Shown: positions 23,196-30,506 of the stretch, piece after piece
Position numbering within the stretch: the first letter of the stretch is position 1
How the letters are laid out: every line of letters begins with the position of its first letter
NCBI GenBank assembly: GCA_934098345.1
Contig: CAKONX010000005.1
Span: 1 to 31,213, forward strand
DNA length: 31,213 bases
Direction of reading: 5' to 3'
DNA from: an uncultured Bacilli bacterium
Lineage (GTDB): Bacteria > Bacillota_I > Bacilli_A > RF39 > UBA660
The notes under the pieces: generated by a model
Database searches by the model: none
Told to the model about the DNA's origin: nothing
What the model saw: the letters and a program-made list of their open reading frames with translations, nothing else
Position numbers and translations under genes: made by a program

Positions 23196-24244
23196 TTTTT
23201 ACCTTTCTTTTCATGTTCAAATAAAATATTTGTTTTCATAACTAAGATAATAAATAATATTAATAAAACTAAATATAATACCATACTAATTTTTTTATCA
23301 CCTAAAGTATAAAATATAGAAACTGATGCAAATAATGTATTTATTAAATACATTATGATAACTGTTTTTTTAGTTGATTTAGTTGTTTTTAATAATTGAT
23401 GATGTAAATGTTCTCGATCTGCATGATCAATACTTTCACCTCTAAGCATTCTTCTACACATTGCAAAGAATGTATCAATTATAGGAACGAATAAAGTTAG
23501 TAAAGGAATTATTAAAGAAGTAATTGTTGCTGTTTTAAATCCTAAAAGAGCAATAACGGAAATAATGAAACCTAGAAATAAGCTTCCTGTATCTCCCATA
23601 AATATTGTAGCAGGGGCAAAATTATACATTAAGAAACCTAAACATGCTCCAATCATGATTAAACACATGATTACATCTAATCCACCAAGTCTATTCATAA
23701 TATAACCTATTATAGAAATAGTAATAAAGTAAATTGTGGATGTTCCAGCTGCTAAACCATCAAGTCCATCACAGAAATTAATAGCATTCATGATAGATAC
23801 CATAAATAGAACAGCAATTGGATATGCAAATATTCCAAAATGGAAAGTAGTTCCAAAAATAGTCATATCTGCAAGAGTAATATTTCCATAAAAAACAGTT
23901 ATACATGCTGCTGCAGTTTGCATTAAAAATTTTATCTTTGGTGGTAATGGTTTTATATCATCAAGCATACCAGTTATTACTATAACAAAACCACCTATTA
24001 AAACGGATAACATTTGAGTCGTTTTAGGTGCAAATAACATATAACCAATTAAAAATGCAAAGAATATTGCAAGTCCACCCATGGATGGCATAATGTGATC
24101 ATGAACCTTTCTTTTATGATCTGGTTTATCAACTGCTCCGACATGGAAAGCAATTTTTTTAACAACAGGAGTTAATATTACTGATGTTAAGAATGTTATA
24201 AGTATAATTAAAAATACATTATAACCATTAATAAATAAGTCCAT
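23192..24244 (-). CDS. tagO: undecaprenyl-phosphate N-acetylglucosaminyl-1-phosphate transferase (TagO/WecA-like)
   Basis: This membrane enzyme starts wall polymer synthesis by moving a sugar-1-phosphate from a UDP-sugar to undecaprenyl phosphate. It has about ten membrane segments in 350 residues. The PNPT-superfamily motifs are present: PDHKRKVHDHIMPSMGGLAI near 40-60, the DD pair in GMLDDIKPLPP, NAINFCDGLDGLAAG, MGDTGSLFLGF, and the WecA/TagO-type His motif ADREHLHHQLL. That last motif separates it from MraY. Ribosome binding site AAGGAAGTG. It is co-transcribed with the HAD phosphatase. Its exact pathway (teichoic acid or other glycopolymer) is not shown by neighbours. Confidence 0.9.
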   Translation of the reverse strand: MDLFINGYNVFLIILITFLTSVILTPVVKKIAFHVGAVDKPDHKRKVHDHIMPSMGGLAIFFAFLIGYMLFAPKTTQMLSVLIGGFVIVITGMLDDIKPLPPKIKFLMQTAAACITVFYGNITLADMTIFGTTFHFGIFAYPIAVLFMVSIMNAINFCDGLDGLAAGTSTIYFITISIIGYIMNRLGGLDVIMCLIMIGACLGFLMYNFAPATIFMGDTGSLFLGFIISVIALLGFKTATITSLIIPLLTLFVPIIDTFFAMCRRMLRGESIDHADREHLHHQLLKTTKSTKKTVIIMYLINTLFASVSIFYTLGDKKISMVLYLVLLILFIILVMKTNILFEHEKKGKK

Positions 24245-24305
24245 TCCTTCACTTCCTTAAATAAATTATACACTATTATTAGGTTTTAAAAAAGAAATTT
24301 TTGCA

Positions 24306-24332
24306 AAATAAAAAAACTCATGTTGGTGAGTT
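24306..24332 (-). terminator. terminator after tRNA-Glu
   Basis: A 6-bp stem (24315-24320 with 24327-24332), loop of 6, and seven T on the minus strand, placed 12 bases after the tRNA 3' end. Confidence 0.8.
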
Positions 24333-24343
24333 CAATTTTCTAA

Positions 24344-24420
24344 TGGTGACCTGTATGGGATTCGGACCCATGTATGTAACCTTGAGAGGGTTATGTGTTA
24401 AACCACTTCACCAACAGGCC
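24344..24420 (-). tRNA. tRNA-Glu (anticodon CUC)
   Basis: This 77-base gene includes an encoded CCA. A 7-bp acceptor stem (GGCCTGT/ACAGGTC), a D arm with GTG/CAC and an anticodon stem TAACC/GGTTA are seen. The anticodon loop is CTCTCAA, giving anticodon CTC (bases 24384-24386), which reads GAG. The variable loop has 5 bases and the T stem is ATGGG/CCCAT. The T-loop reads TCCGAAT where nearly all tRNAs have TTCGAAT, so position 55, normally the pseudouridine made by TruB, is C. It has its own promoter and terminator. Confidence 0.92.
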
Positions 24421-24439
24421 AAAAAATAAATACACATTC

Positions 24440-24469
24440 ATTTTAACATGTTTATTAAAAATAATACAA
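24440..24469 (-). promoter_or_regulatory. tRNA-Glu promoter
   Basis: Minus strand: TTGTAT (24464-24469), 18 bases, TAAAAT (24440-24445) with a TGT extended -10. It lies about 20 bases before the tRNA and after the preceding terminator. Confidence 0.65.
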
Positions 24470-24477
24470 TACAAAGT

Positions 24478-24504
24478 TTAAAAAAGCGCACAAAATGTAC
24501 GCTT
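24478..24504 (-). terminator. terminator of the three-gene unrecognised cluster
   Basis: An 8-bp GC-containing stem with one G-U pair on the minus strand (24484-24491 with 24497-24504), loop of 5, then six T. Confidence 0.82.
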
Positions 24505-24814
24505 ATATACCAAACATAACTAAGTTATCAACATTATTATTAACTATTTTCTTAAATAGTCTACTATCAATTTTACTTATCTTTTTTTCTAGTTCTTCTG
24601 GAGTTGTAACTATTAAATCAAATCTATGCATTATTATATTAAATAATTCACTTGATATATTTATTGAATTATAATATTTTAAAACTTCTTTTATGTTTTC
24701 ACTTTCAATATCTAAAATATCAATATATTCTTTTTTTAAATCTCTCAATATATATTCATATTCAATATTACTTACTCCATAATCTTTAATATAACTTATC
24801 AAATTAATCACCAT
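24503..24814 (-). CDS. small helical protein of unknown function
   Basis: I do not recognise this protein of 103 residues. It is predicted all-helical, rich in Ile/Asn/Lys/Glu, with no Cys, signal peptide or membrane helix. Its last 35 residues (TPEELEKKISKIDSRLFKKI, then VNNNVDNLVMFGI) resemble one helix-turn-helix unit of the larger upstream neighbour, so it may be a detached or partner repeat. It overlaps that gene by 11 bases. The start is uncertain: ATG at 24814 has no good ribosome binding site, while a TTG four codons downstream has GGTGA 5 bases before it. Confidence 0.7.
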   Translation of the reverse strand: MVINLISYIKDYGVSNIEYEYILRDLKKEYIDILDIESENIKEVLKYYNSINISSELFNIIMHRFDLIVTTPEELEKKISKIDSRLFKKIVNNNVDNLVMFGI

Positions 24815-26162
24815 CTTTTAAACTTTCAACAACTAATTCTTCTAAATTATTTGTTAAGCATTTGTATGTAATTGTTTCTTTATCATTATTTTTTAAGTAT
24901 TTAACATAATCTTCTAATGATTCCACTTTTAATAATACATAGTTTTTACTTTCACTTATAAATTTATCAAAGTCAACTATTGTATTTTTTATGTAATTTG
25001 CGTTTTTTACAATTAAACTTGGATTTATTGCAAGTGTCTTATAACATTTGTTAATAACTTGTTTTTTGGTAAATCCTAATTCTTCTAAATGATTTAAAGT
25101 AAAACTTAAATCACTTGGACTTATTATCATAAATAATGGAGCATTTTTAATTAAAGCTGGATAATTTATTTCTAATGATTTTAACATTTCAATATTCTTT
25201 TTAAATGTTTCATACATTGGTTTATAAGTATCATTTTCATTTTTAATAAAACAAGTAGCTACATTATTACAAACTGATTTTAAAAGAGGAACATTAATTT
25301 TACCATTTATGTCTCTAGTTAAATCAACTACATTTTTTATAGTTTCTGGATCAGAATAAAGCATAATTATAAGTTTTGCTTTAAAATTAGTTTTGGAAAT
25401 TAAATGTAGTATTCCATAATTTTCTGCTTTATTTTTACTAATAAGTCTAAAGTTATTCATTAGAGTATCTCGATTAACTGTAACAAATCTTGCAAGTATT
25501 TCACTAGATAAATCTTTATAACTACATCCAACTTTATTAAGAATTTCTTTTATTTCTGCATCTTCTTCAATTGATTTAATTGTCTTTGTTTCAACAACTG
25601 GTAATATATTATCTGGAGTTTTTAATATTGCTAAATTGTGCATAGAAATATATTCCATTATTCTATAATAATTAGTTTCAAAATCAATTGCATTATAGTC
25701 ATTTACTATTTTTTCTATAAAAGAAAAGTTAATTATTAACTCATTATTAACAATTTTATCTAATAGGTCATCTAAAGAATTTAAATATTCTTCTAAATCA
25801 ATAAGTCCTTTATTTTTAGATTCAATATATTCTCTCATAATATCTAAAAATGTTGTTATATCTTTTGAGAATTTTGGTTTAAAGTTAACATTTAATTTAT
25901 ACTTTTCTTGACCAATATATAAGTCTCTTATATTTTTTATAGAATTTATAAATTTTTCTTTATTTTTAGCAGAAGAAGAATTTACTATTTCCTCAATTAA
26001 ATCATTATCTAAATTTTTTATATTATCCTTTTTCTTTTCTATTTGATGATATAGTTTGATTAAATCAATGTCATTAAAATATACTGTTTCATTTTTTTTA
26101 TTCAACAATTCATCTTTTCTAGAATTTATAATTGATAATAATAATTCATTGCTAGTATTCAC
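24804..26162 (-). CDS. large helical-repeat protein (mTERF-like repeats), function unknown
   Basis: This 452-residue soluble protein begins with GTG, with AGGGTGA 6 bases before it. The N-terminal 200 residues are charged helices. From about residue 215 on there are repeats of about 30-35 residues of the type LKSLEINYPALIKNAPLFMI, then LEELGFTKKQVINKCYKTLA with INPSLIVKN. Each has Leu-x-x-x-Gly/Asn turns and a Pro-x-Leu/Phe ending the unit. This spacing resembles mTERF repeats, helical RNA/DNA-binding modules known mainly from organelles. The likeness is by eye only. It lies between two other unrecognised genes on the same strand, overlapping the downstream one, and has no sign of export. Confidence 0.75.
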   Translation of the reverse strand: MNTSNELLLSIINSRKDELLNKKNETVYFNDIDLIKLYHQIEKKKDNIKNLDNDLIEEIVNSSSAKNKEKFINSIKNIRDLYIGQEKYKLNVNFKPKFSKDITTFLDIMREYIESKNKGLIDLEEYLNSLDDLLDKIVNNELIINFSFIEKIVNDYNAIDFETNYYRIMEYISMHNLAILKTPDNILPVVETKTIKSIEEDAEIKEILNKVGCSYKDLSSEILARFVTVNRDTLMNNFRLISKNKAENYGILHLISKTNFKAKLIIMLYSDPETIKNVVDLTRDINGKINVPLLKSVCNNVATCFIKNENDTYKPMYETFKKNIEMLKSLEINYPALIKNAPLFMIISPSDLSFTLNHLEELGFTKKQVINKCYKTLAINPSLIVKNANYIKNTIVDFDKFISESKNYVLLKVESLEDYVKYLKNNDKETITYKCLTNNLEELVVESLKDGD

Positions 26163-26173
26163 ACTTTATCACC

Positions 26174-27469
26174 CTATTTTTTTATTGCATCTATTCTTGA
26201 AAGAGCATATGTTTTTGTTTCATTATACATATCCATAAGTTCTTCTAAATATGTAAGTCTTTCCTTTTTTTCTTCTCCATCTAATGTTGGTATTATATCA
26301 ATTGTTTCTTTTATTCCTTTTAGTATTGGTATAGTTTTTAATACAACAGCTTCATTTTCAGTAAAACCAAGTTCTAATATTTCACTTACAGTTTTATCTA
26401 AATATGTTTCTGCTTCAGTTGCATATTTGTTTAAATACTCTTCGTTTTCAACAATTAAAGCTGTTGCTAAATCTAAACAAACTTTTTCACGATCAACAAA
26501 GAATCCTTCTAGCATAGTTATTGCATCTTTTAAAGAATCTATTTCAATATTATTATTTTGTAAATTTTCTTTATCTTCTTGATTTTCGTTTTTATCCATT
26601 TCAATGAAATATTCATATTTTAAATATAAACTATTTATTGCAAGAGATACTAAAGTATTAATTGTCTTTGCTTGATCTAAATTATGTTTTTTAGCAATAC
26701 GTATTCCCTCTTTTGGAATAAATACTAAAGTTTCATAATCAATATATGGCATTTCTTTTCTAACAATACTAACGTATTCGTCATCATTTAAGTAATCACT
26801 TACTAAGAAATATATATGGCTTTTTAAGTCAAAATCTTCTACTTCTTTTTTGCCTTTTAGTTTAAATGTTATGTTTTGTAAATTAATATATTTTAAAATT
26901 TCAATTTTATCTAATGGTTCAAGACTACATTCACTCATTAAAGCTTTTAGTTCTTCAAAATCAGATTCATCAAATAATGTATCAAATTCTTTTTTACTGA
27001 ATAAATTAATATATTTTTTATACTTTTCTACTTTTGTTGATTCAAAGCTTACTTGATTTGAATATCTAATGTTATATTCTTCTAAATATCTATCAATAAT
27101 GTTTAGTATGTTTTGAAAATAAGCAGTAAGTTCACTTTTTGTCTCTTCGTTTCTAGTATTTTTTATTGCTTCACGATTTTGTTCAAAAGAATTAATTATT
27201 GTTTTATCATTTACACCAATAAGATTAAGTATTTCTTCTAAATCTTTTTTATCAAATAGAAGAATATCAGTTCTTAAGATATCTCCAGCACGAAGGCCTA
27301 GAGGAGGTCCCATTATGTAACGTTTTACAATGTCACATATACGTTCATAATTGATACTTAAGTTTCGGTTTTGTTCATGTAAGTCAGATAAATCTTTGAT
27401 TTTGTTTTCAAGTTCACGAACAAAATTATTAATACTGTTTTTCATTTTTCCATTAATAACGTTACTCAT
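26174..27469 (-). CDS. large helical protein of unknown function
   Basis: I recognise no family. The start is set at the ATG at 27469 (product beginning MSNVINGKMKNS, 431 residues) because AAGGAGG lies 5 bases upstream. A longer frame reaching 27568 would run through the promoter. The protein is charged and helical throughout, with coiled-coil-like stretches near the N-terminus (NFVRELENKIKDLSDLHEQN). Near the C-terminus is one unit resembling the mTERF-like repeats of the next gene (TVSEILELGFTENEAVVLKT). It has no membrane helix. It heads the three-gene cluster, 11 bases before the next gene. Confidence 0.78.
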   Translation of the reverse strand: MSNVINGKMKNSINNFVRELENKIKDLSDLHEQNRNLSINYERICDIVKRYIMGPPLGLRAGDILRTDILLFDKKDLEEILNLIGVNDKTIINSFEQNREAIKNTRNEETKSELTAYFQNILNIIDRYLEEYNIRYSNQVSFESTKVEKYKKYINLFSKKEFDTLFDESDFEELKALMSECSLEPLDKIEILKYINLQNITFKLKGKKEVEDFDLKSHIYFLVSDYLNDDEYVSIVRKEMPYIDYETLVFIPKEGIRIAKKHNLDQAKTINTLVSLAINSLYLKYEYFIEMDKNENQEDKENLQNNNIEIDSLKDAITMLEGFFVDREKVCLDLATALIVENEEYLNKYATEAETYLDKTVSEILELGFTENEAVVLKTIPILKGIKETIDIIPTLDGEEKKERLTYLEELMDMYNETKTYALSRIDAIKK

Positions 27470-27491
27470 CATAACCTCCTTATTCTCTTTC

Positions 27492-27521
27492 ATTTTAACA
27501 TAATACATACGTTTATGTAAA
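27492..27521 (-). promoter_or_regulatory. promoter of the helical-protein cluster
   Basis: Minus strand: TTTACA (27516-27521), 18 bases, TAAAAT (27492-27497) with a TG one base upstream (extended -10). The predicted transcript starts just before the AAGGAGG that serves the ATG at 27469, which supports that start. Confidence 0.65.
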
Positions 27522-27556
27522 GACTTCAAGCCAAGTTTTAATAATATTTTGTGGTA

Positions 27557-27585
27557 TTGTTTATACATAAAAGTTGTGATATTAT
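27557..27585 (+). promoter_or_regulatory. promoter of the small membrane protein gene
   Basis: TTGTTT (27557-27562), 17 bases, TATTAT (27580-27585), 22 bases before the ATG at 27608. It is divergent from the helical-cluster promoter 35 bases away. Confidence 0.55.
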
Positions 27586-27607
27586 TTAAAATAGCTAGGG
27601 TGATAAA

Positions 27608-27907
27608 ATGAATACTAATACTACAAAATTATTTGATGCTAATAATAATTTAATTGATACTTTTGAAATTGAAGTTGAAAACGTATTAAAAAGCATTTAT
27701 GGGGAAAATTATTATGATACAGATGAAGATTTCATAAAAGAAGAAGTTAAGCCCCAAAAAGTAGAAAAAGATAATGACATAAGTAAAAAACACATTAGAA
27801 TTACTGATTTTATACCTTTATTATTCTTTATACTTATTTTTGTTATAATCGTTCTTGCTGGTTATTATTTCTTAAGTAATTTTGATTTTACTTCAATTTT
27901 AAAGTAG
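27608..27907 (+). CDS. small C-terminally anchored membrane protein
   Basis: I do not recognise this 99-residue protein. It has a soluble acidic N-terminal part (residues 1-68, with VLKSIYGENYYDTDEDFIKE), then one strong membrane helix (about 69-89: FIPLLFFILIFVIIVLAGYY) and a short tail. The N-terminal half is likely cytoplasmic, tail-anchored style. The ribosome binding site AGGGTGA is 4 bases before the ATG. The next gene starts 8 bases after it. Confidence 0.78.
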   Translation: MNTNTTKLFDANNNLIDTFEIEVENVLKSIYGENYYDTDEDFIKEEVKPQKVEKDNDISKKHIRITDFIPLLFFILIFVIIVLAGYYFLSNFDFTSILK

Positions 27908-27914
27908 GTATTTT

Positions 27915-28166
27915 ATGGAAAATGAAAACTTTGGTACAGTAAACCCTGAATATACAATGATGAAAAAAGTTAAAGATAATTTATATCTTTCTGAAGAAGA
28001 AATGGAAATTTTAAAATCTTATAATATAAATTATTTAAATTGTGCAAATTTAAAAGAAGTTATTGAAGAACTTATGTATTTAAGTGAAGAATGTGATGAT
28101 GATGTTATAGAGAACTTACTTGATGTTCTTTCTGAAAGAGATTATTACGAGAATTACAATAAATAA
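27915..28166 (+). CDS. small acidic protein of unknown function
   Basis: This 83-residue, strongly acidic, probably helical protein contains YLSEEEMEILKSYNINYLNC and VIEELMYLSEECDDDVIENL. Cys45 and Cys64 are the only cysteines. I recognise no family. It is co-directed with and 7 bases downstream of the small membrane protein gene, with a TAGGTA ribosome binding site, so the pair is probably one transcript. The acidic character would suit a binding partner of a basic protein or nucleic-acid-binding protein, but nothing shows that. Confidence 0.72.
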   Translation: MENENFGTVNPEYTMMKKVKDNLYLSEEEMEILKSYNINYLNCANLKEVIEELMYLSEECDDDVIENLLDVLSERDYYENYNK

Positions 28167-28169
28167 TTA

Positions 28170-28198
28170 TTGATATTCGGTAATTTTTTTGTTATAAT
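28170..28198 (+). promoter_or_regulatory. promoter of the small XRE regulator gene
   Basis: TTGATA (28170-28175), 17 bases, TATAAT (28193-28198). Transcription should start near 28205, which rules out the GTG there as a normal start with a leader and supports the ATG at 28223. Confidence 0.72.
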
Positions 28199-28222
28199 CA
28201 TAATGTGAAAGGTAGTGTTGAT

Positions 28223-28447
28223 ATGGCTATTGTCGTTCATTTAGATCGCGTTATGGTTGAGAAAAAAATTAGTTTAAATAAGCTTTCTGAGGATGTAGGA
28301 GTAACAGTTTCAAATCTTTCAAACTTGAAAACTGGAAAAATAAAAGCAATTAGATTTTCAACGTTAGAAGCAATTTGTAAAACGTTGAAATGTCAACCTG
28401 CTGATATACTTGAATATGTTGAAGATGATGCAAAAGGATTGCTATAA
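28223..28447 (+). CDS. small XRE-family transcriptional regulator (YozG-like)
   Basis: This 74-residue protein is almost entirely a Cro/CI-type helix-turn-helix: VHLDRVMVEKKISLNKLSED, VTVSNLSNLKTGK and FSTLEAICKTLKCQPADILE. Such small stand-alone regulators are common in Firmicutes; B. subtilis YozG is of this type. The start is taken at the ATG (28223) with AAAGG 10 bases before it; a GTG at 28205 sits at the predicted transcript start. It has its own promoter and terminator, so it is probably monocistronic. Its targets are unknown. Confidence 0.88.
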   Translation: MAIVVHLDRVMVEKKISLNKLSEDVGVTVSNLSNLKTGKIKAIRFSTLEAICKTLKCQPADILEYVEDDAKGLL

Positions 28448-28460
28448 GCAACCCTTTTTA
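28432..28460. terminator. bidirectional terminator between convergent genes
   Basis: An imperfect 11-pair stem (28432-28442 with 28448-28458, one A-C mismatch) with an A-run to the left and a T-run to the right. It serves the HTH gene from the left and the pseudouridine synthase gene from the right. Confidence 0.75.
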
Positions 28461-29111
28461 TTTGAATATATCGTAATATTTTGGAACTTTGGCATAGAAT
28501 TTGTGTTCTATATTTCCAGGTAATAATAAAATAAGTTCCTCATGATGAAGACACATATGTCTGAGAGGATTTTTTGTTGAGCCATATTTTTTATCACCAA
28601 TTATTGGATGATTCATATTAGCAAGTGCAACTCTTATTTGGTTCTTTCTTCCTGTTTTTATTGTTATGCTTAATACACTGTAACTTTTACTTCTTTTTAT
28701 TGTTTCAAAATCAGTTATAGCAAGTTTACCTGTTGAATCATTAGTTTTATAAGTTTTTAATGTTTTATCTTCTTTTAAGTATTCTTCAATATGGCCTTTA
28801 TCCTCTTTAACGCAACCTTCTACAACGGCATAGTATTTTCTTAATTTAGCAATTTTGTTCCAGTTATTTTGTAGGTAGGATTTCATTTTTTCATTTTTTG
28901 CAAACACAACTATACCTGATGTTTCATAATCTAATCTATGAACAATAAATATTCTATTGTTTTTATTTTTTTTATGAATATATTCATATGCTTCATGATA
29001 TAGAGTTTTAAATTTTTCTTTATCAGTTCCAATTGTAAGCAAATTAGCAGGTTTATTTACAACTAGAAGTTCTTTATCTTCATAGATAATATCCATTTTT
29101 TTAGTTTTCAT
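28458..29111 (-). CDS. RluA-family pseudouridine synthase
   Basis: This 217-residue protein consists of the catalytic domain alone, without an N-terminal S4 domain. Family marks are IIYEDKELLVVNKPANLLT at residues 8-26 and the catalytic HRLDYETSGIVVFAKN with D61. TGRKNQIRVALANMNHPIIG and GDKKYGS follow, and LCLHHEEL-type residues near the end (HMCLHHEELIL). It makes pseudouridine in rRNA or tRNA; the lack of an S4 domain is as in RluA/TruC-like or YjbO-like members, and the exact target is not clear. It overlaps the upstream nuclease-fold gene by 11 bases and so is co-transcribed with it. Confidence 0.93.
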   Translation of the reverse strand: MKTKKMDIIYEDKELLVVNKPANLLTIGTDKEKFKTLYHEAYEYIHKKNKNNRIFIVHRLDYETSGIVVFAKNEKMKSYLQNNWNKIAKLRKYYAVVEGCVKEDKGHIEEYLKEDKTLKTYKTNDSTGKLAITDFETIKRSKSYSVLSITIKTGRKNQIRVALANMNHPIIGDKKYGSTKNPLRHMCLHHEELILLLPGNIEHKFYAKVPKYYDIFK

Positions 29112-29733
29112 AAGTATGTTTCCTTTTTAAAAATATTATTAAAAATATGACTAATATAGAGTTAATTAATAATATTTTTTTTATATTTTTATTATCTTTA
29201 GTATTCTTTTCTTCATTTTTTTCTTCATTTTTTGTCTCGTTTTTTATAACTACTCCACTTTGACAGTACTCTTCTTTTATATCTGGATAATTCCATATAC
29301 CTAGTTTATTTTCTAAAGCATTTTTTTGTAAATCACATAGTTCATCTACATATTTATAATCATTATAAACATAGTTAACTTGAGCATATCCTAAACTAAT
29401 TAAATCATTTTGTAAAAGATAACCATCTACATATAGATACACTAAAGTTTCTTTATATTTATTTTCTTTATCACTTAATGGATCAATTTCTATTTCTAGT
29501 TTGCTTGCATTTTTTACTTTATTACAAACATAATTGTTAATTTCTTTATCTAAAGAGCCAGTTGATGAATCCATCATTAAAAGTCTAATTCTTTTATAAC
29601 CAGTAGTTGTTTCAACTGTTAAAGAAACAGCACTGTCACAGTTAATAAGCTTTACTTCTTCTTTTTGTTCTGAAGCATTTACAGAACTTATAAAAATAAT
29701 TGAAGTTAAAATCATTAAAAGTATTTTTTTCAT
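29101..29733 (-). CDS. membrane-anchored SNase-fold protein, probably inactive
   Basis: This 210-residue protein starts with a signal peptide (KKILLMILTSIIFISSVNAS). The staphylococcal-nuclease-like domain covers about 25-150: YKRIRLLMMDSSTGS, LVYLYVDGYLLQNDLISLGY and AQVNYVYNDYKYVDEL, ending NKLGIW. A Glu/Lys/Asn-rich linker, a C-terminal membrane helix (about 182-200) and a basic tail follow. Compared with staphylococcal nuclease, R35 is kept, but E43 is replaced by Thr (DTPE to DSST) and R87 by Glu (YGR to YKE). Hydrolysis is therefore unlikely. The start is the ATG at 29733 with GGTGA before it; a GTG four codons upstream overlaps that ribosome binding site. Confidence 0.82.
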   Translation of the reverse strand: MKKILLMILTSIIFISSVNASEQKEEVKLINCDSAVSLTVETTTGYKRIRLLMMDSSTGSLDKEINNYVCNKVKNASKLEIEIDPLSDKENKYKETLVYLYVDGYLLQNDLISLGYAQVNYVYNDYKYVDELCDLQKNALENKLGIWNYPDIKEEYCQSGVVIKNETKNEEKNEEKNTKDNKNIKKILLINSILVIFLIIFLKRKHTYEN

Positions 29734-29804
29734 TTTTTTCACCACAATAATTATATAAAAAAAATAATATAAAGTAAATTATAAGTAATATATTTATTAT
29801 TTTA

Positions 29805-29813
29805 TGCTATAAT
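29805..29813 (+). promoter_or_regulatory. extended -10 promoter of the Lys/Thr-rich membrane protein gene
   Basis: TGCTATAAT lies 29 bases before the ATG at 29843. An ATG further upstream at 29813 lies inside this box and so cannot be the usual start. The same TGCTATAAT also precedes the zeta-like kinase gene. Confidence 0.6.
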
Positions 29814-29842
29814 TGATATATAATAAAATTAAGAGGTGGATT

Positions 29843-30502
29843 ATGGATAACAAAGAAGAAAAGAAAAATGTAAAAACAACTACAAGTAAGGCAGGAACTA
29901 AAAAAACTACTACTGCTAAAAAAAGCACAAGTGGAACTAAAAAAACTACTGGAGCTAAAACTGCTACTAAATCTGCAAGTGCTTCAAAGACTAGTACTGC
30001 TAAAAAAACTACTACAAGTAAAGCTGGTACTAAAAAAACTAGTACATCTAAAACTACCGGAGCTAAAAAAACTAGTAGCACTAAGAAAACTACAACTACT
30101 AAAAAGCCTACTCCTAAAAAAAGTGAACCAATAGTAGAAACTATTGTAGAAGAAGTAAAAATTGATGAAACTAACGTAGTTGAACCCGAAGAAAAAGTAG
30201 AAGAAAAGAAAGTTTTAGAAGAAGTAACTCCTGAAGAAGTTAGAGAAACTAAAGAAGAAACAAAACAAGAAAGCATTAAAGAAGAAGTTAAACCTGAAAG
30301 AATCGGAAAAGAAAAAGATAGAAGTATAGACTTAGGAATCTTAATTGTTGTTATAGGTCTATTCGTACTAGTGATTACAACATATTTTTCAAAAGCATTA
30401 ACTTTAAGTGATATTGTAACAAATATTTTAGTTATAACTTCGCTTTTAATAGAAGCTTTTGGTATAGTTGTTATAATTGTTAACTCAATTAGAAAGTATT
30501 AA
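29843..30502 (+). CDS. Lys/Thr-rich membrane protein with histone-H1-like N-terminal repeats
   Basis: This 219-residue protein has three parts. Residues 1-95 are Lys/Thr/Ser/Ala repeats (TTSKAGTKKTT occurs nearly twice; many TKKT, TAKK units) resembling bacterial histone-H1-like tails. Residues 96-160 are Glu/Lys-rich and acidic (VETIVEEVKIDETNVVEPEE). Residues 167-215 hold two membrane helices (LGILIVVIGLFVLVITTYF and a second ending IVVIIVNSI). Topology by charge puts the long N-terminal tail inside the cell, where the basic repeats could touch DNA or RNA. Function is unknown. AGAGGTGG precedes the ATG at close spacing. The carboxypeptidase gene starts 4 bases after it, so they share a transcript. 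Confidence 0.8.
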   Translation: MDNKEEKKNVKTTTSKAGTKKTTTAKKSTSGTKKTTGAKTATKSASASKTSTAKKTTTSKAGTKKTSTSKTTGAKKTSSTKKTTTTKKPTPKKSEPIVETIVEEVKIDETNVVEPEEKVEEKKVLEEVTPEEVRETKEETKQESIKEEVKPERIGKEKDRSIDLGILIVVIGLFVLVITTYFSKALTLSDIVTNILVITSLLIEAFGIVVIIVNSIRKY

Positions 30503-30506
30503 TAAT

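Noticed and set aside
27470..27568. A 33-codon N-terminal extension of the helical protein gene
   Set aside because: The stretch contains a promoter-like TTTACA-18-TAAAAT and the AAGGAGG that serves the ATG at 27469, so it is upstream region, not coding.
28205..28222. A GTG start giving six extra residues on the small HTH regulator
   Set aside because: It falls at the predicted transcription start, seven bases after TATAAT, and has no ribosome binding site.
29797..30276. A long Val/Leu-rich open frame on the minus strand
   Set aside because: It is the complement of the Lys/Thr repeat region of the forward gene at 29843. It has no start signal, and the forward gene has promoter, ribosome binding site and membrane helices.
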